Source: Puffinus mauretanicus
Taxonomy: Eukaryota; Chordata; Aves; Procellariiformes; Procellariidae
Assembly: GCA_023333565.1 (NCBI GenBank)
Contig: JAJKFH010000668.1
Coordinates: forward strand, 493,613 to 557,612
DNA: 64,000 nt
Direction: 5' to 3'
Below the pieces are notes generated by a model. It was not told the DNA's origin. It did no database searches and worked only from the letters and a program-made list of their open reading frames with translations. The position numbers and the translations under genes were made by a program. Positions 1 to 21,945 of the stretch are shown piece by piece. Numbering within the stretch: position 1 is the stretch's first letter; the number at the start of each line of letters is the position of its first letter.

Positions 1-179
1 CGGGGCCGGGCCCGGAGCCCCCCGCCGCTGCCCCGGGGCCCCTTTGTTGTGCGGCCGGGATTATGAATGGCTCCCAGGCGCGGCGCGAGGGCGCGCGGGG
101 GGCGGTGGAGGGGGCGGGGCCGCGCGGCCGCGTGGGCGGGAGGAATCCGGCCGGGCCGCCCTCCCACCGGGCCACGTGG

Positions 180-360
180 GGAGCCTGCGCCCGATTCCTA
201 TTGGCTGCCACCGCGGATGTCTGGGCGTTCGGCTCGTTCCCATTGGTTGCGGCTGCCGGAGGAGCCGGAGTGAATGAGGGCGAGGCCCCGCCCGCGGGAC
301 GTTGCTACATTGTAACTTCCCCCCCCCCCCCCGCCCCGCGGTCGGCGCTTCCACGGCAGA
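180..360 (+). promoter_or_regulatory. MIDN: MIDN CpG-island promoter
   Basis: This is a GC-rich CpG island with two inverted CCAAT boxes (ATTGG at 200-204 and 242-246) and a GC box (GCCCCGCCC near 284-292). No TATA box is evident. The spacing of two CCAAT boxes and one GC box suggests transcription starts shortly after about 300, but the start site cannot be fixed from sequence. The promoter lies about 0.6 kb before the MIDN ATG. No perfect CArG box was seen here, although MIDN is a stimulus-induced gene. Confidence 0.6.
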
Positions 361-665
361 GCGCGGCGGCGGCGGCGGCGGCTGCCGGTTCGGCGGGTCC
401 GGCCCCAAAGAAAGGGGGGAGCGAAGCGTCCTCCGCGCCTCCCCGCCCCTCGCCGCGGCCTCCGGGCCCGCACCCCGCCCCCAGAAACCCCGCACAGAAA
501 GGAGAGCGGCGGAGAGGAGAAAGAAAGGAGGCGGCAGGCAGGGCAGGCAGCAGGCAGGGCAGGCAGGCAGCGCCGCTTCCACCGCCCCCCTCCCGCAGGC
601 AGCCAGCGCCGCCTCCCCTCGCCCCGCGGCCCCGCCAGCAGCCGGCGGAGCGGGCGGAGAACGGG

Positions 666-696
<31 letters not shown>

Positions 697-936
697 TTTT
701 TAAATTTATCTTGTCTGGGCCGCGGAGGGCCCGGCCGGTGCCAGCCCGGCCCGGGGATCGCTCCCGGACCCCGCACGGAAGATCCGAAGCGGAGCCGGAG
801 TTCCCGTGGGTACCGCCGGGGCGTGCGGCGGAGCGGGCCCCGCTCCCTCCTTTGTCCGCTCCCCGCCCCCCCCCCCCTCCCCGCGTTCCTGCGTCGCCCC
901 CCGGCACCGACCGCCGCTCCCCCCGCAGGTCGGCGG
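361..936 (+). other. MIDN: MIDN 5' untranslated region (probable), with GGC repeat and 27-T run
   Basis: This stretch lies between the promoter motifs and the MIDN ATG at 937. It holds a short GGC repeat (about 363-381), purine-rich GC sequence, and a 27-base T homopolymer at 669-695 followed by an AT-rich tail. The bases CCCCGCAG end at 928, after a pyrimidine-rich stretch, and form a good 3' splice site. Part of this interval may therefore be a 5'UTR intron, with the first coding exon starting at 929. Whether the T run is transcribed into mature mRNA depends on that. Confidence 0.5.
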
Positions 937-12801
<11,865 letters not shown>

Positions 12802-13642
12802 AGCCGTGCCCGGGGGGGGGCCCCGGGGCCGCGGACTCTGCTGGGGGCGGGGGGGGGCGCCCCCCCCCCCCCACTCCCGCCGCCCCGGCTGGCGGTGGTG
12901 TCATTTCTGTTGTCATGGGCCAGATCTCCTCTAGATTTGCCATCTCCTGCGACCGGACGCCTCGAGGCCGACCCTGCCCGCGCCGGGGGGAGCGTTTCAT
13001 GGGGGGGACCGGGGCAGCCTCACCCCACACCACCCCCCACCCCCCAGCTTGGCTGGGTTTGGGGAGATGAGGGGGGAGCAGGCAGGAGCCGCCAGCCCCC
13101 TCCCGCATCCTCCCCGGCCGGGAGCGGGGGGTCCCGGCACCCGGGGGGGGCCCTGGGGGATATCAAAGCTGCTGCTTTGCTGTGAAGAGGGGCGCAGCGG
13201 GGTGGGCTCCGGCCCCCCAGTGTCGTCGTCCCCCTCCCCGGTGCGGGCAGGAGGAGATGAAGTCTCTTTCGGAGGTGCTGGGGCCCCCCCCAGGGTTGGG
13301 GGCCGTTTGTTTTCCTTCCCTTCTATATGTAGCATTGCTCGGCTGCGGGGCTGGGACCCCCCCCCCCGGGCGGCTGGGGGGGACATGCGTGTGCCTGGGC
13401 GCCGCCGGCCCCGCTGCCGCAGCCACGGGGGGGGGGGGCCTTATTTTGGGGTGGGTTTTAATTTTGTTTTCGGAGGGAAAAGAAATGGCGCCTTCCCTCC
13501 GCGGCTGAGACCAACTTCCGAGTCGCTGGACTCCTTCCCGCCCGCCTCTTGGTTGGTTGGATTTTCTTTTTTAACTTAAAGGAGAAGAGAAAAAAAAAGA
13601 AAAAAAAAAAAAAGAAAAAAAAAAAAGATTAAAAAAATAATG

Positions 13643-13648
13643 AATAAA
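13643..13648 (+). terminator. MIDN: Proximal poly(A) signal, MIDN
   Basis: This AATAAA lies about 840 bases after the stop codon, just after a long A-rich tract, and overlaps a second ATAAATAAA. It may give a shorter MIDN mRNA. Confidence 0.45.
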
Positions 13649-13928
13649 TAAACCCAGTACTCGGTCATGGCTGTCCGCAAGCCGTGGGGCTAATATTTAT
13701 AGACATTAATTACCCGACTGAGCCAATACTGACATAGTCTTGCATAGGCCGTAGAAATCCTTTTTCTTGTCCGACTTTGATTTTTTTTCGTCAGGAGATC
13801 TGTGCAAATAGAGAACCCATGTGATGTGTTTTTTGTCTGTAAAAGTCTTTTTTTGTGTGTTTCGGGGAGGGGGGGGCGGGGGGGAGAGCGAGGCTTTCGG
13901 TCTTTAATATTTTATTTTTTATTTTTGA

Positions 13929-13934
13929 AATAAA
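13929..13934 (+). terminator. MIDN: Distal poly(A) signal, MIDN
   Basis: AATAAA is preceded by a T-rich stretch and followed by TG-containing sequence. Beyond it the composition switches to GC-rich intergenic DNA. This is the preferred end of the gene. Confidence 0.55.
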
Positions 13935-14049
13935 TTTGGGCAGTCTGGATGCAACCGTGCCTGCCGTTGCCATCAGTGTCGCGATGGGGGGGGTGCGGGG
14001 ACAGCCGGGCACCCCATCCTCCGGTGCAGCACCTTGAACACCGGCCGAG

Positions 14050-14300
14050 CACGTGTTCACCACTGCACACGCGTGTGCGCACCCCCTCTGCACACGCATG
14101 GCCACGCGTACCCCTCTACCGGCCGTGCACCTATTCAGCTCTGCGCATCCATGTGCGCGCATCCCTACACCCGGCCACGCGTACGTGTTCAGCGCTGCAC
14201 ACGCATGTGTGCCCGGCCATGCACAGGTGCACACGCGTGTGCCCAGCCATGCACGGGTGCACACGCATGTGCCCAGCCATGCACACACGCTCACGTATAA
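14050..14300. repeat. CA/TG/CG alternating tract with 30-bp minisatellite
   Basis: The tract is built of purine-pyrimidine alternating words such as GTGCACACGCGTGTGC. From about 14208 it becomes a clear 30-bp tandem (three copies) with the pattern GTGCCC(A/G)GCCATGCAC then (A/G)GGTGCACACGC(G/A)T. Such sequence can adopt Z-DNA. It spans all frames without stops but is not coding. Confidence 0.75.
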
Positions 14301-14758
14301 GTGTGCACACACCCGGCCCCGCAGCAGGAAGGGAAACCCGAAAGCGTTGGGGGGGGGAGGTGATGGAGCTGCCCCCTCCTCCCAGGAAGGGGGACTGGGG
14401 CCAGGGTCCCCTCGCCCTGGGCACCCACCTCAGCACCCAGCTGCAGGGACGTGCCAGGGCCGGCGTTTCCAACCCTCGCCGGACCCCAACCCGTGGGGCT
14501 GCGCGGTGCTCGTCGGACTGGGTGAACCCGGTCCCATCCCACCGGCCGTGCCAACGTGCTCCGCCGCTGCCCCGAGGAGCCCGGCCGGTTCCACCAGCCG
14601 GGCCGGCCGCGGGTGCCGGCACCCTCCCTCCCGCGCCGGCCTCACCGGCCCTCCTGCGTCACGGCGGGGCGGCCGCAGGCCGGGGCGGAGGGCTTGGTGG
14701 CTGCAAACCCACTGCCACCCCGATGCCCTGCTTCAATCCCTGGAGCCCAGCACGGCCG

Positions 14759-14773
14759 TGCCTCAGTTTCCCC
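14759..14773 (-). repeat. MIR core relic (antisense)
   Basis: TGCCTCAGTTTCCCC is the same MIR core reverse complement seen at 9031-9045. Neighbouring bases are too diverged to align by eye. Confidence 0.35.
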
Positions 14774-15527
14774 AGCTGCAGGTTCGCTTCCCCACGGCTT
14801 TCCCCCGCCCCGGGGAAGGTGACGGGGTGGGGATGGCCCTGGGGACGTGCGTCAGCGCCATCCCACCCATGGGTGCCCGCTTCCCCCGGCCCCTTCGCCT
14901 CCCCCCCCCCAGGGGCCGGCGGGGCTCGGGGAATCGGTGGCTGCGTGGTGCCGCGACTGGGGACACCGTGGGCTGGAGCAGCCCCCGCGCTGCCCTCCTG
15001 TGCCTGGCACAGGGACGCGGTGACACGGTGGGCATCGGCGCTCCCAGGTCCCCGGCACACCTGGGGGGGGTGGGTGAAGCCTGGCCCCAGGGGAACGGGG
15101 GGGGGCTGAGCTGTGGGGCTGTTATTTGGGGAGGGGGCAGGAGTGTCCCCCAACCCACGGCCCTTTGTGGCTGCCCATGTCCCCAGCCCTGTCCCCTGCA
15201 CCCTCTGCATGTCCCCTCTGCCACCTCCCCGCCCAGCCCTGTCCCTGCACCCCAGGGACCTGGAGGAGGAAGCCGGGGAAGGGGGGACAATCCGGAGCCC
15301 CACGGGAGCCCCAGCACCCCACGGACAGAACAGGATTGCCCGGCTGGGACCGGTGGCTCTTCCCATGCAGGAACACCGGGGGGGCCCGGCCATGGGGCTG
15401 AGGGGGGGCCTCGCCGGGCCCCGGGGGCCACCGAACGCCGGAGGAAGCCGGGAGCGGGAGCGGAAGTGGCTCAGGTTCCTGCGGTGACATGTGCCGCACC
15501 GGGCGTCCCGCTGCCAGCGCCCCGCTT

Positions 15528-15666
15528 TGACGTCATTTCGGGTAGAGCGAGCCCCGGGCCGCCCCCCCCCCCCGACACCCCCGGCCCGCGCCGCTCGCGC
15601 CAAATTTGGCAAGGGGAGGAAGAGCCGCTCGCCGCGCCGGGAGCGCACGGCAGAGGCCTTTTAAGG
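15528..15666. promoter_or_regulatory. Candidate enhancer: perfect CRE and perfect CArG box
   Basis: A full palindromic CRE (TGACGTCA, 15528-15535) is followed 129 bp on (start to start) by a perfect serum-response CArG box (CCTTTTAAGG, 15657-15666). GC-rich island-like sequence lies between them. CREB and SRF are the classic drivers of immediate-early genes, and midnolin is induced by the same stimuli. The element sits about 1.6 kb after the MIDN 3' end. A promoter for an unannotated RNA is an alternative reading. Confidence 0.45.
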
Positions 15667-16020
15667 CAATGGCTGCCTGGCCGGGCACGCGCGGGGGGCA
15701 CGCGCACGTGGGCACGCTCACGCCCGCCTGTTTGCACGTGGGCACGCTCACGCCCGGCCGCTGGCGTGCACACGCGTGTGTGCAGAGGGACACACGCAGG
15801 CAGCTGCGCGCGGGGACGCACACGCAAACAGCCACGCTGCGGGTGGTCCCCTGGGGACCCCGACCCCCCCCAGCCCTGCCCCCCCGATGTCTGCTCCCAT
15901 CCCGTGGCCTCAGCTCAGGGTTTGGGTGGTCCCAAGGAAGCGCTGGGGCCAGTGGGTGCTGCAGGGGCGGTGGTCTGGGGTGCAAACTGGGCATGAGAAA
16001 GGCCTGGCCCCAAAGTACGG

Positions 16021-16425
16021 CGTGGCACGGCATTGCATGGCACAGCATGGCCTGGCACAGCACGGCCTGGCACGGCACGGCATGGCACGGCACAGCATGG
16101 CATGGCACGGCATGGCCTGGCACAGCACAGCACAGCACAGCATGGCATGGCACAGTATGGCACAGCATGGCTTGGCACAGCACAGCATGGCACAGCATAG
16201 CATGGCACAGCACGGCACGGCACGGCACGGCACGGCACGGCACGGCACGGCACAGCATGGCATGGCATGGCACAGCATGGCATGGCATGGCACGGCACAG
16301 CATGGCATGGCACGGCACGGCACAGCATGGCATGGCAAAGTGCAGCATGGCATGGCACGGCACAGCATGGCATGGCACGGCACGGCACGGCATGGCATGG
16401 CATGGCACAGGCTGGCTCGGCACAG
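16021..16425. repeat. Pentanucleotide satellite (CACGG)n, 81 units
   Basis: The array is 81 consecutive 5-bp units with no insertion or deletion. By my count 21 are CACGG, 28 CATGG, 20 CACAG and one CATAG. The other 11 differ elsewhere in the unit. Units 16211-16250 are eight uninterrupted CACGG. All six frames are open through it because a 5-bp period gives a five-codon periodic peptide, so the long open frames here are not genes. Confidence 0.95.
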
Positions 16426-17189
16426 CGTGCCGTGGCGCGGGCGCCCGCAGGAGGTGTCTGCGGCGCGGCGGGAGGCAAGCTAGGACACGGGGCGCCGCAT
16501 CGCGCCGCGCCACCGGAGTGACATCACCGCGCCCGGGGCCGGCAGATGCTGGTGATAAAGTGGGGGGGGTCGCTGGCGGCGGGGCGAGGCCGGGCAGAGC
16601 CGCACTCGCTGCCCAGCCCAGGCATCTGGGCGCTTCGCACCTCCCGCACCCCGTCCTGCCTCCTCCTCCTCCTCGCTGCCCCCAGCCCGGCCAGCGCCCC
16701 GGCCCCCCACCCTGCCCCGGCGCTGCTGCAGGGCCAGGCCCACACCGGTGCGGCTGCACTCAGCCCAGTCCTCCCAGTATGGAGCAATCCGGCAGCGCCA
16801 GCGTCGCGCCTTTGGTGTGGTGCCCGCTGGGGGGGCAGCATGGGTGTCACCCCGCGGGTGTGCGTCCCTGCACGCGGGTGTGTGCTTGCACAGGGCGGGG
16901 GCTGCGCAGGGGCGGGTGTTCGCAGGGGGGGGGTGTGCATGGGGCTGCCTGCACGGGGGGTGCTGCAGGGGTGGGGGGTGTGTGCAGGGGGAGTTGCGGT
17001 TGTGCACAGGGAGATGTGCATGCACGTGAGCACGTGCACGCTCCCAGCACCCCCGACGTGTTCCAGCCCCCGGGGGGGTGACCGTGCCCCGGCCGCGGAC
17101 GTGCATGGCTGCAGATCCCGGCAGGGGAGCGGGTGCCCCCCCAGTGCCCTGGGGTCGGCCCCAGGGTGCAGCCCATGGCCCGGTGAGCA

Positions 17190-17228
17190 CGGCAAACACA
17201 CGGCAAACACACGGCAAACACACGGCAA
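17190..17228 (+). repeat. 11-bp tandem repeat (CGGCAAACACA), about 4 copies
   Basis: The unit CGGCAAACACA is repeated nearly perfectly about 3.5 to 4 times. It appears as a short, recent tandem expansion inside GC-rich intergenic DNA. Confidence 0.8.
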
Positions 17229-17603
17229 ACGCCCCGGCGGGGCCTCGGCCGCGGGCCTGGGGCAAATATTTGCCTTCAGTGTTGCAGCCCTGCTGTGGTG
17301 ACCTGAGCTGTGGTGGCTGTGGGTGCCGGCAGGAGAGAGCTGGGGACCCCCAGGGCCCCCCCCACCCATACCTGGCCAGCGGGTGCCGGCAGGTTGGAGC
17401 GGGTGCACCCCCCCCCAGCCCAGCCCCCGCAGCAGAGGGTGCGCCAGGAAACACCCACGGCGGGCGAGCGCCTGGCGGCTCCCACGGCCCTCCCGGCACA
17501 CCCGTGGGCCCCGGCGCACACCCACAGCGCCGGCCACAGCCGCGGCCCCACGCTGCATGGGGCGCACACCCGGCCCAGGCATGCACGGGGGGGGGCTGCA
17601 CAT

Positions 17604-17680
17604 CAGCTCCTTGCACACCTAGCCCCCTTGCACACCCAGCCCCTTGCACACCCAGCCCCTTGCACACCCACCCACTGCAC
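17604..17680 (+). repeat. 16-17-bp tandem repeat (CCCCTTGCACACCCAG)
   Basis: About four tandem copies of CCCCTTGCACACCCAG occur here, then degrade into CA-rich sequence. No function is apparent. Confidence 0.75.
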
Positions 17681-18404
17681 CCTACACACCCCCCGCCCCT
17701 GCAAGCACAGCCCGGCCTCGCCACGGCTTGTGTACGCGTGCGTGCAACCCCCTGCCTGCAAACACGCGTGCACGCACCCATGTGCATGCATGTGCCCCAC
17801 TGCAGAGCGTGGCAGCATGTGCCCGGCTGCTCGGCGTGCCCAGCCCTGCACCGCCATGGCACTGGGACCCCTGCGGTCACCTCCTGCTCGCCAGGTTTCT
17901 CCCGGGCTGGCGCGGGGTCGCTCACTGCTCAGGATGGAGCCCCAGGGACCCCCGGTGCCACCCACCACTCGCTGGGGCACCCGGCAGCTGCACCCGGCGG
18001 TGGCTGCTGGCGAGAGACGGCGCTGGCGCGGCTCTGCCAGACGCCGGGTGGGCGACGAGCTGCCAGCGTGTCCCTGGCAGGAGTCGGGAACATGGTGTCT
18101 GCCAGCAGCGGGGTCCCGTGGCGGGGGTGAGCCCTGGCCCCCACGCAGGGGCCGCAGACGGCCTCCCCGCCACCCGGCTCTGGGGGCACCCTCCAGAGCT
18201 GGGGCACCCATGGGTGCACCCTGGGCATCGCTGCAGGGGTGCAGAGTTCCCCCAAAGGGCTGAGCCCCCCCCCTCCCCCCCGCACCAGGCCCCGGTGCTG
18301 CCGCAGGGCTGGGCTGCGGGCAGGCAGCCCCGGCGTGGGGCGCGGAGGCGGCGGGGGGGGGGGGCCGGGGCGGGAGCTGCCGGCGCAGGGACGGATCCTG
18401 GAAT

Positions 18405-18468
18405 TAAAAACATTCCAGGAACTGACTTTGAACCAGATAAAATAACAAGCGCCGCAAGGAATGTCTCA
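18405..18468. promoter_or_regulatory. AT-rich island with two TEAD-type motifs
   Basis: Inside strongly GC-rich DNA this 60-bp patch is AT-rich. It carries ACATTCCAGG near 18410-18420 and AGGAATGT near 18458-18466, which are the two orientations of the TEAD (M-CAT) motif, with AGATAAAATA between them. The compact inverted pair suggests an enhancer core. The evidence is motifs only. Confidence 0.35.
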
Positions 18469-19817
18469 CCCCACCCCCTGGCCGGCCGCGGCCCCGGCCC
18501 ATCCCGGCCCCACACCGCTCCCTCCGGCCCCACAGCGCTCCCCGAAGCCACCCTCCGCCCCACACGTGTCCCCGGGCCCTTGCACACGCGTGTGCATGCA
18601 AAGCATGCAGCCAGTTGGTGCATGCGCCTGCAGCCCGGCTGCAGGTTGCAGCCCCTGTGTCCCAGCGTGCCCAGGCTGCGGTGCTGGCACACGGTGGGGG
18701 GCGGGGCTGGGGGTCCCCAGGGGCGCGGGCTGAGCACCCAGTGTGCAGCGAGGGGCCAGGGGTGCCGTGGACCCATCTGTGAGGGTGCACACGTGCAGCC
18801 TGCGTGCAAGCAGTGCACGTGCACACACGTGTGAACACGGCTGTGCACGCGTGGGTGTTGTGTGTACAGGGTGTGTGCACACCAGCCCCCCACCCCGCGT
18901 CCCCCGGCTCCCTCCCAGCCCGGTCGGGGTGCAGGGGGTCCCCCCCGCCCCATGCACTGTCCGGCCCCCGCGGCTGCGGGGCCTCCCCGGCCCCCCCCAG
19001 CCTGGCCCGTGGCCGCGGCCGGCAGCCCGGCGTGCCTGGGCGGTGATATCATGGGGGCCGCGGAGCCAGGGGCTCGCAGCCCAGCCTGCTCCCCGGGGAC
19101 CCCCTCGGGGCTGGGCTGGGGTCGGAGCGGGGACGGAGCAGCAGCAGGAGCCCGTCCCACTCCTGCCATCCCCATGGCGCCGCACTGGGAACCGGCACTG
19201 GTCACACTGGGAGTCCCAGTCTGGCTTCCCGCCCTTGCCAGCTGCCTCTGCCAGCAGCAAAGACCCCAAATCTCCCTCCTCTACCCCATGGGGACCCCCC
19301 CCAAAGCATCTCCCAGCAGGAGGTGTTGTAGGAGGGGGCACAGTCCCCCCCCTGTTGGGTTCCACAGCGGATGGTGTTTAAATGCCCCCGGTGACACCGG
19401 TGCTGGTGAGGGGTGTCTCCCTGTGTCACCCCAACCCTGCAGCCTGCGCGGTGGGGGTCCCGGCCAGGCGTCGGGCAGGGGGTGGGCTGCAGGGCTGGCA
19501 CACTGCGGTCCCGGGCAGCGTGGCAGTGCCAGCGGGGACCCGGGGGCTGGAGGGCAGTGCCGGTGCGTCACCGTGTTTACGAGGACCTCGAGGAGCCCTC
19601 GTGACGTCCGCGCTGGCCCTGCCAGCCGGGGCCCTGCCAGGTGGCACGGTGCCACCGCCGCTGCGCTCTCCCCCCCGCCGCCGCTGAGATTTTCAGGGCT
19701 GGCGTGAGGCCACCTGGCCCCTGGGCCCCGGGGGCGCGGGGGGCACGGAGCCGGGTGTCCCCCCCCCCCCCCGCCGCCAGCCGCCGCACCGAGTGAGCAG
19801 ATGGGGCGTGCGCAGGG

Positions 19818-19875
19818 CTATATATAGCAGCGGGACCCACAGGTAGCGATGCGTCAGCACGCGGGTGACGCAGCC
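19818..19875. promoter_or_regulatory. Perfect MEF2 site beside CRE/AP-1-like motifs
   Basis: CTATATATAG at about 19818-19827 fits the MEF2 consensus YTAWWWWTAR exactly and could also serve as a TATA box. It is followed within 50 bp by GCGTCAGC and GGTGACGCAG, which are CRE/ATF-like half sites. The combination is typical of activity-regulated enhancers, or could be a TATA promoter of an unknown transcript. Confidence 0.35.
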
Positions 19876-20089
19876 CTGGCGAGCAGGCGACGCTCGGCCG
19901 CACGCCCCGTGCACGCCCCCACAGCCGGCTCCCCGGGGGCCGTGGTGGCCCCCCCGACCGCCCCGTTCTCCAGGCACCCAGGAGCTGGGGACAAGCTGGG
20001 GGTCCCCACGTGGGTGGCTCACGGCTGGAGGATGCTCAGCCCTCGGCTGTGCTGCGCGGTGGCATTTGCTGGGTGGCATGTGCTTGCAT

Positions 20090-20530
20090 CCCTCATGTGC
20101 ATGTGTGCATGTATGTGCATGTGCATGCTTGTGTGCATGTGGTCCCTGAGGGTGCACGTTGTGTCTCTGCGTGGTCAGGGCTGTGTGTGTCACTGCGTGT
20201 GCCCACATGTGTGTCCCCATGTGCATGGCTGCAGCCCTGCTGCCTCTGTCTCAGCGTGTGGTGCTGCATGTGCATGTCGCACACATGTGGCCACAGCCGT
20301 GCTGCATGTGTGTGAGTTCCTGCACGCGTTGCTGCGTGTGTATGCTCCTGTGTGCACGGCCTTGGCCGTGCTGCGTGGCTCCACGTGTGCGTGTTGCTGC
20401 GTTTGCACATACCCACATGCGTGGCCACGTTGCGTGTGCCTCTGCGTGTCCCTGCTTGTTTTCCTGCACGCACACGCTCTGCATGTGTGGCCGTGGCGTG
20501 TCTCTGCGTGTGTGTGCGTGGCCGCGGTGG
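20090..20530. repeat. TG/CATG-rich alternating tract (Z-DNA type)
   Basis: This is a 440-bp run of TGTGCATG, GTGCGTGT and CACATGTG words with irregular period. It is a degenerate microsatellite-like, purine-pyrimidine alternating tract. The cysteine-rich open frames on the + strand (many TGC/TGT codons) reflect this composition and are not treated as genes. Confidence 0.7.
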
Positions 20531-20540
20531 CCCGGGGGGG

Positions 20541-20744
20541 TGACTCAGCCCCCAGGCAGCCCAGGAATGCCCCCTCCCCGGCGCGGGAGCCAGCCCGCCT
20601 GTTGCAATGCGGTTTCCTCCGCCGGCCTGTGCTGGGAACGGGCCGTTCTGGGGACGATGACAACCAGGGCTGACCCAGGCCCTGCTGGGAAGATAAGGCG
20701 GTGCCACCCTGCCTCCATCCTGCCTTCTGGGAACCGCGTTATCG
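20541..20744. promoter_or_regulatory. Candidate haematopoietic-type enhancer (AP-1, C/EBP, RUNX, ETS, GATA)
   Basis: Within 200 bp lie an AP-1 site TGACTCA (20541-20547), a C/EBP-like TTGCAAT (20602-20608) fused to a RUNX motif TGCGGTTT (20608-20615), an ETS core TTTCCTCC (20613-20620), a GATA site AGATAAGG (20691-20698) and an inverted GATA core TTATC (20739-20743). Overlapping C/EBP-RUNX-ETS followed by GATA is a familiar myeloid/erythroid enhancer grammar. The target gene is unknown, and MIDN or CIRBP would be the nearest. Confidence 0.4.
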
Positions 20745-21654
20745 GGGCGGAGGTGGGGGGCGAGGGCGGGGGGTCCGGGCAGGGCTGTGCGCCTTGGCCC
20801 TGCGGCTGGCGGGGAGGGGGCCCAGAGGGGCGAAGGCTTCTCTGGCGGGCCCCCCGCTCTGACCAGTGCCCCCCACAGCCTGCCCACCACCCCTTGGGCC
20901 CTGCGGGAGGGCAGCCTGGGGAAGGGGTCCCACGGGACTCCCAGCAGCAGCCCCTACCCATGAACTGGGCCGGGGTGGTGGGGTGCAGCCAGCCGAGGCA
21001 GGCAGCGAGCCCTGGGGGTGCCCAGGCCAGGGGTGCATGGGGGGGCAGCTCCAGCTTCGGAGCCCCCCAGGCAGCCAGCACTGGGGCTGCTGCGCTGCAG
21101 GCAGGACGGGGTGGCTGTCAGGGCTGGGGGGCTCCAGCCCCTCGGAGGTGCCTGGGCTCGGGTGTCAAGGGGTCCCATCAGGCTGTCCAGGGGCGCCGAG
21201 CAAGAAAATGGGGTGCTCCCCGCTGGGACGTGCAGGGGAGGGGGGTCACAGGTCCCACACGGAGCACGGCCGGAGCGGGACCCATGCCAGACGCTGCCGC
21301 GGGGTCGGGGCTGTCCCGGAGCAGGGAAGGGGCCGCCGCGCAGCCGGGCCGGGCCGAGGGGCGCAGCTCGGGTCCTGCCCCGGCCTCGTACCGGCGCTTC
21401 CCCTCCGCCCGCGGGATCCAGGCCGGGTCTTCCCGCCCGCCAGCGAGCCGGACCCCTGCCCCGCTCCGGCGGAAAAGCCCGGCCCGGATCCCCGGGCAGC
21501 GGAGCGGGATGGCACCGGCACCCCCCGCTCTCCTCCAGCCCCGGGTGCCCGGTGCCGCTGCGGGCGGGGTGCAGCGCGGGGGGGCTCAGGGGCGGGCAGG
21601 CGGCTGCGCGGGGACACGCGGGACCGGCGGTGCGGTACGTGGGACGCTCCGGGC

Positions 21655-21770
21655 GGCGGTGTGGCGGGGCTGGGCTCCAGACTTCGCTCCGGGCTCAACG
21701 TTCCGCTCCGGGTTCGGCTCCGCTCCGGGCTCCGTGCTCCGCTCCGGGCTTTCCGCGCCGCCCCGGCCCC
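21655..21770 (+). repeat. Degenerate 11-17-bp tandem (CGCTCCGGGCTC)
   Basis: CGCTCCGGGCTC-like words recur about six times with variable spacing. They end next to a TCATTCATTCAT microsatellite and the RFX X-box of the adjacent CpG island. Confidence 0.6.
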
Positions 21771-21774
21771 GCGC

Positions 21775-21945
21775 GCTCATTCATTCATAATCCCGACCCA
21801 TTCATTCATGGCGGTGCGAGGGAGGCCCGTTACCGTGGCAACCGCCCCGGCTCCCGCGGCCCCCCCCGCCGCGCACCCACGGTGCGCCTGCAGCGCCGAG
21901 CACCGCGGGGGGGCCGGGCCGGGCCGGGCCGGGCCGGGCCGGGGG
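21775..21945. promoter_or_regulatory. CpG island with perfect RFX X-box and (GGGCC)n
   Basis: GTTACCGTGGCAAC at 21829-21842 is an exact palindromic RFX X-box (GTTRCC-NN-GGYAAC). It lies in CpG-rich sequence next to paired ATTCATTCAT tetranucleotide copies and a (GGGCC)n pentamer run at about 21911-21943. RFX proteins drive ciliary and MHC class II promoters and also bind enhancers. No downstream coding exon was found, so this is either an enhancer or the promoter of a non-coding RNA. Confidence 0.45.

Larger units (their letters stand above)
12802..13950 (+). other. MIDN: MIDN 3' untranslated region (approximate end)
   Basis: The 3'UTR follows the TAA at 12799-12801. It starts with G/C homopolymers and then has a long A-rich tract (about 13584-13634) that could act as an internal oligo-dT priming site. 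Candidate poly(A) signals are AATAAA at 13643-13648 and AATAAA at 13929-13934. The stretch 13660-13800 is AT-richer and complex in sequence, looking like a conserved 3'UTR tail, so the distal signal is preferred. The mRNA end is placed near 13950 by inference. Confidence 0.6.

Noticed and set aside
1..60. 3' end of ATP5F1D, the upstream neighbour by synteny
   Set aside because: The first bases are CpG-island sequence with no recognisable ATP synthase delta exon or poly(A) signal.
14053..15996. A 647-codon open frame on the + strand
   Set aside because: It crosses alternating CA/CG repeats and GC-rich DNA, has no domain, no conserved segment and overlaps equally long frames on both strands.
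15606..17081. A 491-codon frame with repeated AWHGT/AWHGM pentapeptides
   Set aside because: It is a translation of the 5-bp satellite. Five bases give a five-codon period, and all six frames are open there.
16480..17925. A 481-codon minus-strand frame with many cysteines
   Set aside because: It reflects the composition of TGCA/GTGC-rich tracts. No start context, splice sites or domain support it.
20159..21790. A 543-codon + frame beginning with Cys-rich peptide
   Set aside because: The Cys codons come from the TG-rich tract at 20.1-20.5 kb. The rest is low-complexity Gly/Ala/Pro/Arg translation of GC-rich DNA.
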